This document shows positions 53,707 to 62,537 of a DNA stretch of 64,000 bases, one piece after another. The stretch spans positions 1-64,000 of the forward strand of contig NZ_AQHR01000007.1 of NCBI RefSeq assembly GCF_000390185.1. The letters run 5' to 3'. Made by a program: the position numbers and the translations under genes. Source of the stretch: Lunatimonas lonarensis (GTDB lineage Bacteria; Bacteroidota; Bacteroidia; Cytophagales; Cyclobacteriaceae). The notes below the pieces were generated by a model. The model searched no databases. It saw only the letters and a list, made by a program, of their open reading frames with translations, and was not told the origin of the DNA. How positions within the stretch are numbered: position 1 is the first letter of the stretch; each line of letters starts with the position of its first letter.

Positions 53707-54895
53707 TTTTATGTTCACTGGAGGAAAATACATGCCTCCCCTCCACAAAAGTGTGTGCAACGCGGATATCGTCGTCAAAAATCACGATATCCGCGTCTTT
53801 CCCAACCGTGATCGTCCCCTTTCGATCCGACACTCCCGAAATCCTCGCTGGTGTGGTACACATCATTCGGATTACCTGTACAAGCGGTAGGTCAGCTTCT
53901 TTGCATAGGGTTCTAACAAGTCGGTCGCAAGTGGCCACGCTGCCTGCGAAGGAGCTTCTATCTGGCAGCTTGGCAACACCGTCCTCGACAATTACCTTCA
54001 ATCCGTTTTCCTTAGGCCCCAAAACGCTCTCTGTAGCTTCGGTACCGGCGGCGCGCATCGCGTCCGTAATCAAGGCTATCTTATCGGGCCCTTTCACTTT
54101 GTAAATTAGCTTCAAAAACGGTGCGGGTAGGTGCACCCCATCGCCGATTACTTCTACATCCAGCTCGTCCAACAAGAGCGAACTTTCTATCACCCCGGCA
54201 AAACGAAAGGCATTCCTGCGGGTAACTCCCGACATTCCTGAGTACAAATGGGTGGAAAGAGAGTAGCCATGCTCTACCGCAGCAACCACTTCTTCATACA
54301 CCGCATCTGAATGGGCAATGGCCGCAAGCACCCCACACTCCCTAAGCCTCTTGCCAAATTGCAGGGCTCCGGCCCGTTCAGGGGCAGCACTCCAACGGTT
54401 GATTAAATGCGAGCGCTCCAAGATGGGCTCGTACTCTTTTGGATTCGGATCTCTGATGAAACGCGGGTCTTGGGCACCCCGTTGGTTCATGGCAAAATAA
54501 GGTCCCTCCAAATGCAGCCCCAAAAAAGAAGCCCCATTCCGGTTTTCTCGAAGTGCCATCTCATAGGTATCCAACGTATGAAACAAATGGGATTGATCGC
54601 TGGTAAGTGTGGTGGGCACCATCGAAGTAGTTCCATAAGCTGCATGCAACTCAGCAATCTTCAAAAAACCCTCAACCTCACCATCCATAAAATCAAACCC
54701 GCCTCCTCCATGTACATGTATGTCCACAAAACCAGGGGACACATACCTACCCTTGGCGTCGATTTGCCTGATATTCTCCAAGGGCCTGCTATGCCGGTCA
54801 ATGCTGGCAACTTTTCCGTCCTTCACCAGTAAGCTGGCACTCGGGATTATTTCGAAAGGAGTGATGATCCTCCCATTTATGATCTGAAATTCCAT
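53699..54895 (-). CDS. nagA: N-acetylglucosamine-6-phosphate deacetylase
   Basis: A 398-residue amidohydrolase-fold enzyme that removes acetate from GlcNAc-6-phosphate. The ATG at 54895 (MEFQIINGRIITPFEII) gives the natural start; a 39-residue extension upstream is unlikely. The metal-binding HVHGGGG follows PGFVDI near residue 60, FLGLHLEGPYF carries the conserved Glu near 120, AHSDA near 185 and STHLYSGMSG near 204 carry His ligands, and ITDAMRAAGT near 263 the catalytic Asp. No nagB is adjacent. With the GH18 lipoprotein it would fit GlcNAc use, though the two genes are 50 kb apart. Confidence 0.94.
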   Translation of the reverse strand: MEFQIINGRIITPFEIIPSASLLVKDGKVASIDRHSRPLENIRQIDAKGRYVSPGFVDIHVHGGGGFDFMDGEVEGFLKIAELHAAYGTTSMVPTTLTSDQSHLFHTLDTYEMALRENRNGASFLGLHLEGPYFAMNQRGAQDPRFIRDPNPKEYEPILERSHLINRWSAAPERAGALQFGKRLRECGVLAAIAHSDAVYEEVVAAVEHGYSLSTHLYSGMSGVTRRNAFRFAGVIESSLLLDELDVEVIGDGVHLPAPFLKLIYKVKGPDKIALITDAMRAAGTEATESVLGPKENGLKVIVEDGVAKLPDRSSFAGSVATCDRLVRTLCKEADLPLVQVIRMMCTTPARISGVSDRKGTITVGKDADIVIFDDDIRVAHTFVEGRHVFSSSEHKIR

Positions 54896-55056
54896 TGGGA
54901 TATATTTCCTGAATTTTAGGTTAGAAATCAGTTCGCCGCCCACAAAAGTACTGAAATTATCTAATCCCAACCGTTCCTGTCCAGTCGTCGATGGCAGTCC
55001 ATTTCCCCTCAAGAAGGGATTTTAGCGTCAGGGAAAGAAAATCACTTCAAAAAGGA

Positions 55057-55086
55057 TTGGTTTTACTTGGAAAAAACATACATTTG
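55057..55086 (+). promoter_or_regulatory. Complete Bacteroidota promoter (TTG-N19-TACATTTG)
   Basis: TTG at 55057-55059 and TACATTTG at 55079-55086 are separated by 19 bases, which is the consensus arrangement for the Bacteroidota housekeeping promoter. It points right, away from nagA, and no plus-strand gene follows before 56336. A terminator hairpin lies about 55 bases downstream. Confidence 0.65.
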
Positions 55087-55088
55087 GG

Positions 55089-55180
55089 TTCCAGCAATTA
55101 CGTTGTCTTCCTTTATTGTTGGAATTAATCTACTAATCAATTAAAAACCCCTGGGAATGTTTCCAAGGGGTTTTTGTTTT
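55089..55180 (+). ncRNA. Candidate small RNA, two hairpins, about 85-90 nt
   Basis: Between the promoter box and a hairpin terminator lies a short unit with no open frame. Hairpin 1: TTCCAGCAAT (55089-55098) pairs with ATTGTTGGAA (55115-55124) with a single G-U wobble. Hairpin 2 is the terminator: AAAAACCCCT pairs with AGGGGTTTTT (55143-55175), extended by GGAA/TTCC around a three-base loop, followed by TTTTTGTTTTT. Hairpin 2 is symmetrical enough to end the minus-strand isomerase gene at 55309 as well, so it may serve two transcripts. No known RNA family was recognised. Expression is unproven. Confidence 0.45.
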
Positions 55181-55308
55181 TGGGGTTAGGGACAACTTGT
55201 CTTGTTTTTGAGTCGCTACTCTTTTGGGATTACGCAGCAAAGATGATAGAGCATATGAACCGCCAATCCGTTACTTCGACAGCTATAGACAAGCGCTAAT
55301 TTCATACC

Positions 55309-56157
55309 TTATCCCAAGGCATCTACCACGCCCCGGTAATATCCGACGGATTCCGAAATCCCTTGTAGGGGCGTTTTCATGTCCTTTTCATACTCCAAAC
55401 TGACTTTGCCGTTGTATTTCACCTTTCGCAGCATCTTGACGAAGGCCGGAATATCAATCACTCCCCGTCCGAGTTCACAGGTCTTACCTTCCGCAGCGGC
55501 TGCCGTGACGTTTTTCAAATGGATATCAAAAATCCGATCCTTGTATTTTTTTAGATCTGCAATTGGATCGTGGCCGTCGCGAATGTTGTGGCCCATATCA
55601 AAACAAAGCCCGATCCGCGTGTCCAAATCCTTGATGAGGTTCACCGTCACGGTGGCGTTTGGATAAAGCTTATCTTCCGGTCCATGGTTATGGATCGCAA
55701 AACGGATGTTGTATTGCTTTACCTTCTGATCTAAATAAGCTAGATCTTCGTGCAGTGGTATACCGACAATCAGATCCACCCCTACCCGCTTGGCATACTC
55801 AAAGGCCCTGTCCATTTCCTCACGCGTGCGGCAGTATATGGGGCCTACCGCGTATCCGGTCACATTGGAAGCGGCCAATTGGGCATGAAATGCTTTGATA
55901 GTTTCGGCATTAGCATCTAGGGGCAAATGGAAATCCTTGATGCAAAGGAAGTTTACCTCCAATTTCTTGATCATTTCCAACGTCTCCTCCAGATTGAAAT
56001 GAACAAAGGTATACCCGGCAAACCCAAGATGGAAAGGATCCTCCTTTGCTGAGGGAGCTGCCGATGCATAAGGGGAAGACGTGGCGATTGCGGTACCCGC
56101 AACCACACCCATCAGCCCCTTTTTCATAAATTTCCTACGGGTAGTATGGTTTGACAT
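55309..56157 (-). CDS. TAT-exported sugar isomerase/epimerase-like TIM barrel
   Basis: A 282-residue protein of the xylose-isomerase-like TIM-barrel family. The N-terminus TTRRKFMKKGLMGVVAG followed by an alanine-rich region is a twin-arginine signal, so it acts in the periplasm. Metal-ligand candidates are in FAIHNHGPED near residue 154, GLCFDMGHNIRDG near 184, FDIHLKNV near 210 and the final SLEYEKD near 260. Exported members are often found near Gfo/Idh/MocA oxidoreductases, as here, and may work on the same keto sugars. The reaction is not known. Confidence 0.87.
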   Translation of the reverse strand: MSNHTTRRKFMKKGLMGVVAGTAIATSSPYASAAPSAKEDPFHLGFAGYTFVHFNLEETLEMIKKLEVNFLCIKDFHLPLDANAETIKAFHAQLAASNVTGYAVGPIYCRTREEMDRAFEYAKRVGVDLIVGIPLHEDLAYLDQKVKQYNIRFAIHNHGPEDKLYPNATVTVNLIKDLDTRIGLCFDMGHNIRDGHDPIADLKKYKDRIFDIHLKNVTAAAAEGKTCELGRGVIDIPAFVKMLRKVKYNGKVSLEYEKDMKTPLQGISESVGYYRGVVDALG

Positions 56158-56335
56158 AATGTGTATTTTTGGTTTATTATCGTTGAACTAAATCAGGAAA
56201 ATACGTAAGGTACCTTTCCACTGATTCGCAAGATAGACGCTTCTTAGAAATGTTGGATGGTTTTTCACCAAAAATTGTGTTTTCTTTACATCGGCAGAGC
56301 AGTTTTTTTGAAACCTTAATCTATTAAAACGTACG

Positions 56336-57097
56336 ATGAGACCCTACATCTTGGCTGAAACAAACTGGAAAGCACTGAAAGACGAGGCGATTTCCTTGGC
56401 CGTCTTGCCCTGGGGTGCTACGGAAGCCCACAATTACCACCTACCCTACGGCACGGACGTGTTTGAAGCCGACGCCATTGGGGCTGCGGCCGGTAAGATT
56501 GCCTGGCAAGCGGGTGAAAAGGTCATGATATTGCCCACAATTCCTTTTGGTGTAAACACGGGTCAGGCAGATATTTACCTAGACATCAACCTGAATCCGA
56601 GCACCCAATTGGCTATTTTGAAAGACATCGTAGCTGTACTCCACAGGCAGGGTATTCCGAAGCTGTTGATATTAAACAGCCATGGTGGAAATGATTTCAA
56701 AGTCATGCTTCGGGAAATTGGACTGCTGTATCCTGACATGTTTTTCTGCACCTGTAATTGGTTTCAGGCCATGGACAAACCCCTTTACTTTGAGGAAATG
56801 GGAGACCACGCGGATGAAATGGAAACCAGCTTGATCCAATACCTGCATCCGAAACTGGTCCTTCCGTTGGAAGAGGCTGGCGAGGGCCGAGAAAAGAAAT
56901 CCAAAGTATCCGGCATCCGGGAGGGCTGGGCCTGGTCTGAACGAAAATGGTCGCTCGTTTCAGAAGACACAGGAATAGGGAACCCCAAGTTGGCAAATGC
57001 GGAAAAAGGAAGGCGATTTTTGCAGGACGTTAGTCAAAAAGTCGCAGAGCTGTTTATCGAAATTTCCCGCCTAGACATCAACAACCGCTACGAATAA
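56336..57097 (+). CDS. Creatininase family amidohydrolase
   Basis: A 253-residue metal-dependent hydrolase homologue. The metal ligands of the creatininase fold are visible: Glu30, His32 and Asp41 in GATEAHNYHLPYGTD, His116 in LNSHGGND, and His158 with Glu161/Glu163 in GDHADEMETS. The family includes creatinine amidohydrolase and enzymes opening other cyclic amides; the substrate here is open. It is the first gene of a plus-strand run, with 18 bases to the M1 peptidase gene. Confidence 0.9.
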   Translation: MRPYILAETNWKALKDEAISLAVLPWGATEAHNYHLPYGTDVFEADAIGAAAGKIAWQAGEKVMILPTIPFGVNTGQADIYLDINLNPSTQLAILKDIVAVLHRQGIPKLLILNSHGGNDFKVMLREIGLLYPDMFFCTCNWFQAMDKPLYFEEMGDHADEMETSLIQYLHPKLVLPLEEAGEGREKKSKVSGIREGWAWSERKWSLVSEDTGIGNPKLANAEKGRRFLQDVSQKVAELFIEISRLDINNRYE

Positions 57098-57115
57098 TAA
57101 TACCAACGCTACACC

Positions 57116-58750
57116 ATGAATCGGAAAAACACCTATCTCCTACTCCTTTGGATCATCCTTTCCCCCTTTGGCCTGTTTGCACAGGAATACACGCGGCAGG
57201 ATACATTGCGGGGGTCCATCACACCTGAACGTGCCTGGTGGGACCTGGTATTTTACGACTTGGATATTCAAGTGGATCCCGAAAGGCGCACCATTGGCGG
57301 AAAGAACACCATCTATTATACCGTACTGGAGCCACGCCAAGTGATCCAAATTGACTTGCAGGAACCTATGCAGGCCCAATCATTTTTACAGGATGGCAAA
57401 AAATTGACGTATCGGCGCGAAGGCAACGTCTATTTTGTACGGCTAGACCGGAAACAACAGGTCGGTGAACTGAATTCTATAGAGGTAACGTACGGCGGTC
57501 AACCCAAAACAAGCACCAATCCCCCGTGGGATGGGGGGATTACTTGGTCGACTGATAGCAAGGGCAACCCGTTCATCGCCAACTCAAATCAGGGAGACGG
57601 GGCGAGTTTATGGTGGCCTTGCAAGGATCATATGTACGACGAACCGGACAGCATGCAGATCAGCGTGCGCGTCCCCAAGCCATTGATGAATATTTCAAAT
57701 GGAAGGTTACGAAATACCATTGAGCACGCCGACAATACCCGTACCTTTCAGTGGTATGTAGATAATCCCATCAATAACTATGGCGTCAACATCAGCATAG
57801 GAGATTACGCCTACTTTGGTGAAATTTACCTCGGGGAAAAGGGCCCACTGACCCTGGACTATTATGTATTGAAGGAAAACCTGGAAACCGCCAAGGTTCA
57901 TTTCCGGGATGCTCCCAAGATGATGCGGGCCTTCGAATATTGGTTTGGCCCCTATCCTTTCTATGAAGATGGGTTTAAGCTGATAGAAGTTCCCTACCTG
58001 GGCATGGAGCATCAGAGTGCCGTCACCTATGGCAACAAGTACCAAAAAGGCTATCTGGGAAGCGATTTCAGCAAAACCGGCTGGGGGCTGACCTTTGACT
58101 ACATCATCATACACGAAGCAGGCCATGAGTGGTTTGCCAACAACATCACCTACAAGGACATCGCCGATATGTGGATTCACGAGAGCTTTACGACCTACAG
58201 CGAAGGACTTTTCATCGACTATCATTACGGAAAGCAGGCCGGCAGCGACTACATCGTGGGTGCACGTCAGGTGATACGGAACGACAAACCTATCATCGGT
58301 GTATATAATCTCAATCAGCGCGGATCTGGCGATATGTACTTCAAGGGGGCCAATATCCTGCACACGCTGCGCACCTGGATCAATGACGATGAAAAATGGC
58401 GCCAAATCCTTCGTCGTATGAACCGGGAGTTCTATCATACCACGACCACTACCCAAGAAGTGGAACAGTTTCTGACTCGGCAGACAGGCTTACCGCTTGG
58501 CCCCTTCTTTGACCAATACCTACGAACAGCGGACATTCCTACCTTGGAATGGAAGGAGGAAAACGGCAAGTTTGCGTACCGATGGAGCCAAACCGTGGCC
58601 AACTTCTATATGCCGGTAGGCATTACGCAAAACGGTGAAACCCATGTGCTGCATGTATTAAACACCTGGCAGCAAACAGGGCAGCTTGACCCGCGCGAAC
58701 CTTTCGAGATAGATCGAAACGTCTATATCTTTGAAGAAAAAGGCAATTAA
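57116..58750 (+). CDS. Exported M1 family metallopeptidase
   Basis: A 544-residue aminopeptidase-like protein with a Sec signal (hydrophobic run ending GLFAQE, about residue 22). The zinc site is HEAGHEW at residues 333-339 with the third ligand Glu356 (HESF), exactly 18 residues after the second His, as in M1 peptidases. The exopeptidase GxMEN motif appears as LGMEHQSA, with Glu kept and Asn changed to His. It lacks the large C-terminal helical domain of full aminopeptidase N, ending soon after the catalytic domain. It would act in the periplasm or outside. It lies second in the run with the creatininase and proC. Confidence 0.9.
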   Translation: MNRKNTYLLLLWIILSPFGLFAQEYTRQDTLRGSITPERAWWDLVFYDLDIQVDPERRTIGGKNTIYYTVLEPRQVIQIDLQEPMQAQSFLQDGKKLTYRREGNVYFVRLDRKQQVGELNSIEVTYGGQPKTSTNPPWDGGITWSTDSKGNPFIANSNQGDGASLWWPCKDHMYDEPDSMQISVRVPKPLMNISNGRLRNTIEHADNTRTFQWYVDNPINNYGVNISIGDYAYFGEIYLGEKGPLTLDYYVLKENLETAKVHFRDAPKMMRAFEYWFGPYPFYEDGFKLIEVPYLGMEHQSAVTYGNKYQKGYLGSDFSKTGWGLTFDYIIIHEAGHEWFANNITYKDIADMWIHESFTTYSEGLFIDYHYGKQAGSDYIVGARQVIRNDKPIIGVYNLNQRGSGDMYFKGANILHTLRTWINDDEKWRQILRRMNREFYHTTTTTQEVEQFLTRQTGLPLGPFFDQYLRTADIPTLEWKEENGKFAYRWSQTVANFYMPVGITQNGETHVLHVLNTWQQTGQLDPREPFEIDRNVYIFEEKGN

Positions 58751-58806
58751 ACCAATTTTCCCATAGTATCAGTCCTGAAAAATCGGCCTATGAGGCCGCC
58801 CTCTTT

Positions 58807-59607
58807 ATGAACGAAAACTATAAAATAGCTATTATCGGTTGCGGAAACCTCGGTCTATCCATTGTCAACGGCCTTCTGGACAGGCCGGAGCTTACCGGCA
58901 AAAACCTTGTGGTGACCAAAAGGCATCCTGAGAGCCTGTTCTACCTCCAATCCCAAGGCATTACCGTACTTGCCGACAATAAACAAGCAGCCAAAGATGC
59001 CGATATGGTAGTTCTGGGAGTGAAACCCTACAATGTAGCCACAGTCCTCAAGGAGATACGACCTGTGCTTAACAAAGACCGACAAATCATTGTGTCCCTA
59101 GCTACCGGCATCACCCTGGAGTTTATGCGTTCCCATCTGAACGAGGGATCCACGGTATTTAGGGTCATGCCCAACATTGCCGCAGACATTCAGGCGTCTG
59201 TCACCTGTCTATGCGGAGAGAATTTCAACGAAACTACCGAAGGTTTGGTCAAACAGGTGTTTAGCTCGATCGGTATCTGCATCACCATTGAAGAGCATTT
59301 GATGGAAGCGGCAACCGTGTTAGGGGCAAGCGGTATCGCCTTTGTTTTGCGCTTTATGCGCGCGATGACCCAAGGAGGAATACAAATCGGGTTTGATGCG
59401 AAAACGGCCAATAAGATCGTTACGCAGACGGTAATAGGCGCTGCTGAGTTGATCCAGCGAAAAGGGCTACACCCGGAGGCTGCCATCGACAAGGTAACGA
59501 CCCCGAAGGGCTGCACGATCGAGGGACTGAACGAAATGGAGCACCATGGCTTCAGTGCCGCCATGGTTCGTGGCGTATTGGCATCCTACCGGTTGATCGA
59601 AAAATAA
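58807..59607 (+). CDS. proC: Pyrroline-5-carboxylate reductase
   Basis: A 266-residue enzyme reducing pyrroline-5-carboxylate to proline with NAD(P)H. It starts KIAIIGCGNLGLSIVNGLL, a Rossmann fold, has VVLGVKPYNV near residue 67 and VFRVMPNIAADIQASVTCL near 117, and ends with the family segment TTPKGCTIEGLNEMEHHGFSAAM near 228-250. A short hairpin CGGCC/GGCCG lies just before its ATG (58784-58798). It lies 56 bases behind the peptidase gene and 13 before the hydrolase gene. Confidence 0.93.
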   Translation: MNENYKIAIIGCGNLGLSIVNGLLDRPELTGKNLVVTKRHPESLFYLQSQGITVLADNKQAAKDADMVVLGVKPYNVATVLKEIRPVLNKDRQIIVSLATGITLEFMRSHLNEGSTVFRVMPNIAADIQASVTCLCGENFNETTEGLVKQVFSSIGICITIEEHLMEAATVLGASGIAFVLRFMRAMTQGGIQIGFDAKTANKIVTQTVIGAAELIQRKGLHPEAAIDKVTTPKGCTIEGLNEMEHHGFSAAMVRGVLASYRLIEK

Positions 59608-59620
59608 GGAACACAAACAG

Positions 59621-60655
59621 ATGAAGAGACTCCTCAGATTTTTGCTGGCTTTGGCTGTTTTGATTGCCATCGCCTACATGGTCGGCCCAAAAGAAAGCAT
59701 ACGGTCCTTGGATGGGCCCTACCCTTCGGTACCCAGTGACCTAAACGCCTTGGAAAGCTATATAAAAGCTGGTGAGGACTCGGTCATTGGATTAAAGCCA
59801 AACAACGAAGCACGCATTGTTTGGGCCAATCCGGACAACAAAACCAAGACACCCTTCAGTGTGCTCTATGTACACGGATTTGGGGCCAGCCAAATGGAGG
59901 GCGACCCGGTGCACCAACTACTTGCGGCGCATTTTGGGGCCAACCTGTTTTTGGCCCGACTACCTGAACATGGAATTGATCGCCCAAATGCATTCGAATA
60001 CTTGACTCCGGAGAAACTGGTAGCGGGAGTACGGGAGGCTTATGCTATCGCCTCTCAACTTGGTGATCGGGTAATTGTCATTGGAACGAGCATGGGGGGC
60101 GCTCTATCCCTTATTCTAGCCTCGGAACAGCCTGATATCCATGCGCTCCTGCTTTTTTCTCCGTGCATAGTAGAATACGGAAACAAACTGGATCCCCTCT
60201 TTCAACCCTGGATGAAGCAGCTGATGAAAGCAACCATGACAAACAAAGAGGGTGTTCAGGAAGTGCCCAGAGAGGGAGATAAAGCGAAGTACTGGGCAAA
60301 TAGGTACCATATCAATGCGTATACCAGTCTTGCCATAATGCTTCGAAGTACCATGCAGACAGATCGGTTTGCAAAAGTCACCCAACCATTGTTTCTGGCG
60401 TATTATTACAAAGATGAAGAAAACCAGGACAACGTCGTGTCGGTTCCGGCCATGTTGGCGATGTTCGATCAGGTCTCAACCCCTGAAAACCAAAGGCGAA
60501 AGATGGCCTTCCCAGATGCCGCCGATCATGTGATAGGCTCCAGCATTACCTCCGGTGAATGGGAAAATGTGCTGACTGAATCCATTCGTTTTCTGGAAGA
60601 TGTGGTAAAAGTTCCCCAAAAAATGGAAATGATGGATGCTATTGCAGTTGAATAA
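59621..60655 (+). CDS. Membrane-anchored or exported alpha/beta hydrolase
   Basis: A 344-residue serine hydrolase homologue. An N-terminal hydrophobic stretch (LLRFLLALAVLIAIAYMVG, residues 3-21) is a signal anchor or signal peptide. The oxyanion region is YVHGFGASQMEGD near 88-100, the nucleophile elbow GTSMGGALS near 155, Asp candidates in the YYKDEENQ region near 265 and His in DAADHVIGS near 305. Substrate unknown. It is the last gene of the plus-strand run and lacks a clear terminator of its own. Confidence 0.85.
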   Translation: MKRLLRFLLALAVLIAIAYMVGPKESIRSLDGPYPSVPSDLNALESYIKAGEDSVIGLKPNNEARIVWANPDNKTKTPFSVLYVHGFGASQMEGDPVHQLLAAHFGANLFLARLPEHGIDRPNAFEYLTPEKLVAGVREAYAIASQLGDRVIVIGTSMGGALSLILASEQPDIHALLLFSPCIVEYGNKLDPLFQPWMKQLMKATMTNKEGVQEVPREGDKAKYWANRYHINAYTSLAIMLRSTMQTDRFAKVTQPLFLAYYYKDEENQDNVVSVPAMLAMFDQVSTPENQRRKMAFPDAADHVIGSSITSGEWENVLTESIRFLEDVVKVPQKMEMMDAIAVE

Positions 60656-60660
60656 GGCCT

Positions 60661-60719
60661 AAAAAAGCCCGTAGAAAATCCCCCTCGTGTTTTTGCAACA
60701 TGGGAATGCCTATGGGCTT
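60661..60719 (-). terminator. Terminator behind the DUF1328 gene
   Basis: On the minus strand AAGCCCATAG pairs with CTACGGGCTT (one G-U) across a 35-base loop and is followed by T residues. Just inside, CGAAGGT-ATA-ACCTTCG (60732-60748) is a second perfect hairpin directly behind the gene stop. The first can also receive transcripts from the convergent hydrolase gene. Confidence 0.65.
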
Positions 60720-60748
60720 AAAATGCTTAATCGAAGGTATAACCTTCG

Positions 60749-60913
60749 TCAAAACCCCGATGCGAGCCCTATAAAGAAGCTTATTATCAACAATACCAAA
60801 AGCAGGTAGAAGATGACTTTAGCCAGTGAGGCCAACCCTGATGCCAATCCGGAAAATCCCAAAACGGCGGCAATCAACGAAAGAACGAGAAAAACAATTA
60901 TCCAAGTTATCAT
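60749..60913 (-). CDS. DUF1328 family small membrane protein
   Basis: A 54-residue, almost wholly hydrophobic protein starting MITWIIVFLVLSLIAAVLGF and ending FFIGLASGF. The pattern WxxxFLVxxLIAAVLGFxG and a following SLAKVIFYLLLVL stretch match the DUF1328/YtjA family of two-helix inner-membrane peptides, whose role is unknown but which are often stress-linked. Its ATG is clear and it has its own hairpin and terminator. It lies between a convergent hydrolase gene and the terminator of the next susD. Confidence 0.85.
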   Translation of the reverse strand: MITWIIVFLVLSLIAAVLGFSGLASGLASLAKVIFYLLLVLLIISFFIGLASGF

Positions 60914-60975
60914 AGTGTAAAACGTTTGGTTAGTATAGCTATCCAGTTACAAACACCATTCCAACTTGTCATTAA

Positions 60976-61008
60976 AAAAACCGTTCATGGATGCCATGAA
61001 CGGTTTTT
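60976..61008. terminator. Terminator of the second susCD pair
   Basis: AAAAACCGTTCATG / CATGAACGGTTTTT, 14 perfect pairs with a five-base loop and T-runs on both strands. It ends the minus-strand susD 30 bases away. Confidence 0.9.
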
Positions 61009-61037
61009 ATTTTTTCATTGATTCCCTCTGAATTAAA

Positions 61038-62531
61038 TCAGAACCCTGGGTTCTGGGTGAGGGCTGCGTTTACATCGATTTCCCGGAGCGGAATCGGGAA
61101 TCTCAGTTGTCTTTCTGCAAAGGTTGCATTAAATACATTCCTATGCCCTACGAAATCGTCGTAGGCTTTCGTTATATCGTTTCGTACTTTCCTGGTTCTC
61201 AGCATATCAAACCACAGCTTACCCTCAAAGCACAGCTCGAAGTAGCGCTGATTCCACACTTCCTCTTCGAAAGCATTTACTCCCATAGCCGAAATCGGTG
61301 CCAGCTCCGCCCTTTCCCGGATTTCGTTCACGCACTGCACGGCCAATGCGTTTGGAGCTCCTTCAGCGCGGTTGGAAGCCTCTGCGTACATCAACATCAC
61401 ATCAGCCAACCGATAGATGGTGAAGTTCAGCTCGGAACGGGCATCTTGGGTAACCGCTACATGGTCAAACCACTTGTAGATAAACCTGCCTCCCAGCTGT
61501 CTGCCATTAAATTCGGAAATGAAAAACTGCTTTTCCTTAATGCGCTTATCATTTGGATCAAAGCTATCCAAAAACTCAAATCGGGGAACAAGTCCACCAA
61601 ACTCGTTTGAATAGACCGAGATACCCGCAAAGGTAGGGAGTGCCACCGGAGTCAGGGGGTTATTCCGATTGATTTTATCGAATTGAACCTGAAAGATAAA
61701 TTCACGGCTATTTTTATTCGCTGGAAGGATCATATCCGTGTACTCAGGAAAAAGGTCAAAGGTAGAACCTTTTAAATCCACTATTTCCTTAGATCTCCTG
61801 GCAGATTCAACATACGCTGTCTGCCCACCGCTGATCGGATGACCTGCGTAGGTCAGGTATACATCAGCCAACAGTGCTTTGATAAATCCTTTGGATACTT
61901 CACCATTTGGCCTTCTCCACGCAAGACTTGAGGATTCTGCGAAAAGCAAATCCGGGATAATGATTTCGTCATATACCTCTTTAGCCGGAGACCTAGGTGT
62001 ATTCACGTCCGCCAAAGTTCTTACCGGCTCTGTTAGTTTAGGTACATCTCCATACATGCGAACCAGGTAAAAGTAATAAAACGCTCGCATGGTACGGGCT
62101 TCAGCAAGATAGTCATTCAGTTGTTGCTGGGATAATGCCGTGTAGCGGGGCAGCTGCTCGATGGCCACATTGCAACGTAGGATTCCCTGATACAACTGGA
62201 GCCAATAGGTGTCAATGTAAAACGACTGGGAATCATAAGTCAGTTGGTTAAACCGAAACGCTTCGGTCTGGGCCACACCATCGGCTTTGCCCGTCATGAA
62301 TTCCAATAGCGAAAGGGTATTTCCGCCCCATCCACCTGATCCGGTGGCTACGACGTTCACGTTGGCATAGATACTGGTTGCCAAAGCGCGGGCAGCTTCG
62401 GGACTTGATAATTCAGCCTGCGTGGTTAGGGTCGCCGGGTCTTCCTGAAGAAATCCGTTACAAGCCCATAGACTGAAAGAAGCGAAGATTGCAGCTATAT
62501 ATTTGATCGATCTTTTCATGATAATGTCCAT
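61038..62531 (-). CDS. susD: SusD/RagB family lipoprotein (second pair)
   Basis: A 497-residue surface lipoprotein; lipobox FSLWAC (Cys24 from the first ATG, or Cys20 from the ATG four codons later). NGFLQEDPATLTTQ is the usual mature start and the end LREIDVNAALTQNPGF is the SusD C-terminus. The TPR helices include YLAEARTMRAFYYFYLVRMYGDVP near 125, a family hallmark. It is shorter than the other SusD here and not obviously a recent copy. It lies six bases behind a susC; no glycan enzyme is visible with this pair inside the window, so the substrate is open. Confidence 0.95.
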   Translation of the reverse strand: MDIIMKRSIKYIAAIFASFSLWACNGFLQEDPATLTTQAELSSPEAARALATSIYANVNVVATGSGGWGGNTLSLLEFMTGKADGVAQTEAFRFNQLTYDSQSFYIDTYWLQLYQGILRCNVAIEQLPRYTALSQQQLNDYLAEARTMRAFYYFYLVRMYGDVPKLTEPVRTLADVNTPRSPAKEVYDEIIIPDLLFAESSSLAWRRPNGEVSKGFIKALLADVYLTYAGHPISGGQTAYVESARRSKEIVDLKGSTFDLFPEYTDMILPANKNSREFIFQVQFDKINRNNPLTPVALPTFAGISVYSNEFGGLVPRFEFLDSFDPNDKRIKEKQFFISEFNGRQLGGRFIYKWFDHVAVTQDARSELNFTIYRLADVMLMYAEASNRAEGAPNALAVQCVNEIRERAELAPISAMGVNAFEEEVWNQRYFELCFEGKLWFDMLRTRKVRNDITKAYDDFVGHRNVFNATFAERQLRFPIPLREIDVNAALTQNPGF

Positions 62532-62537
62532 TTACAG

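Noticed and set aside
57707-58456. Open frame of about 249 codons on the minus strand inside the M1 peptidase gene
   Set aside because: It is the shadow of the peptidase catalytic domain, whose HEAGH zinc motif is on the plus strand.
58784-58798. CGGCC/GGCCG hairpin before proC as a terminator
   Set aside because: Only five pairs and no T-run; at most a weak leader structure.
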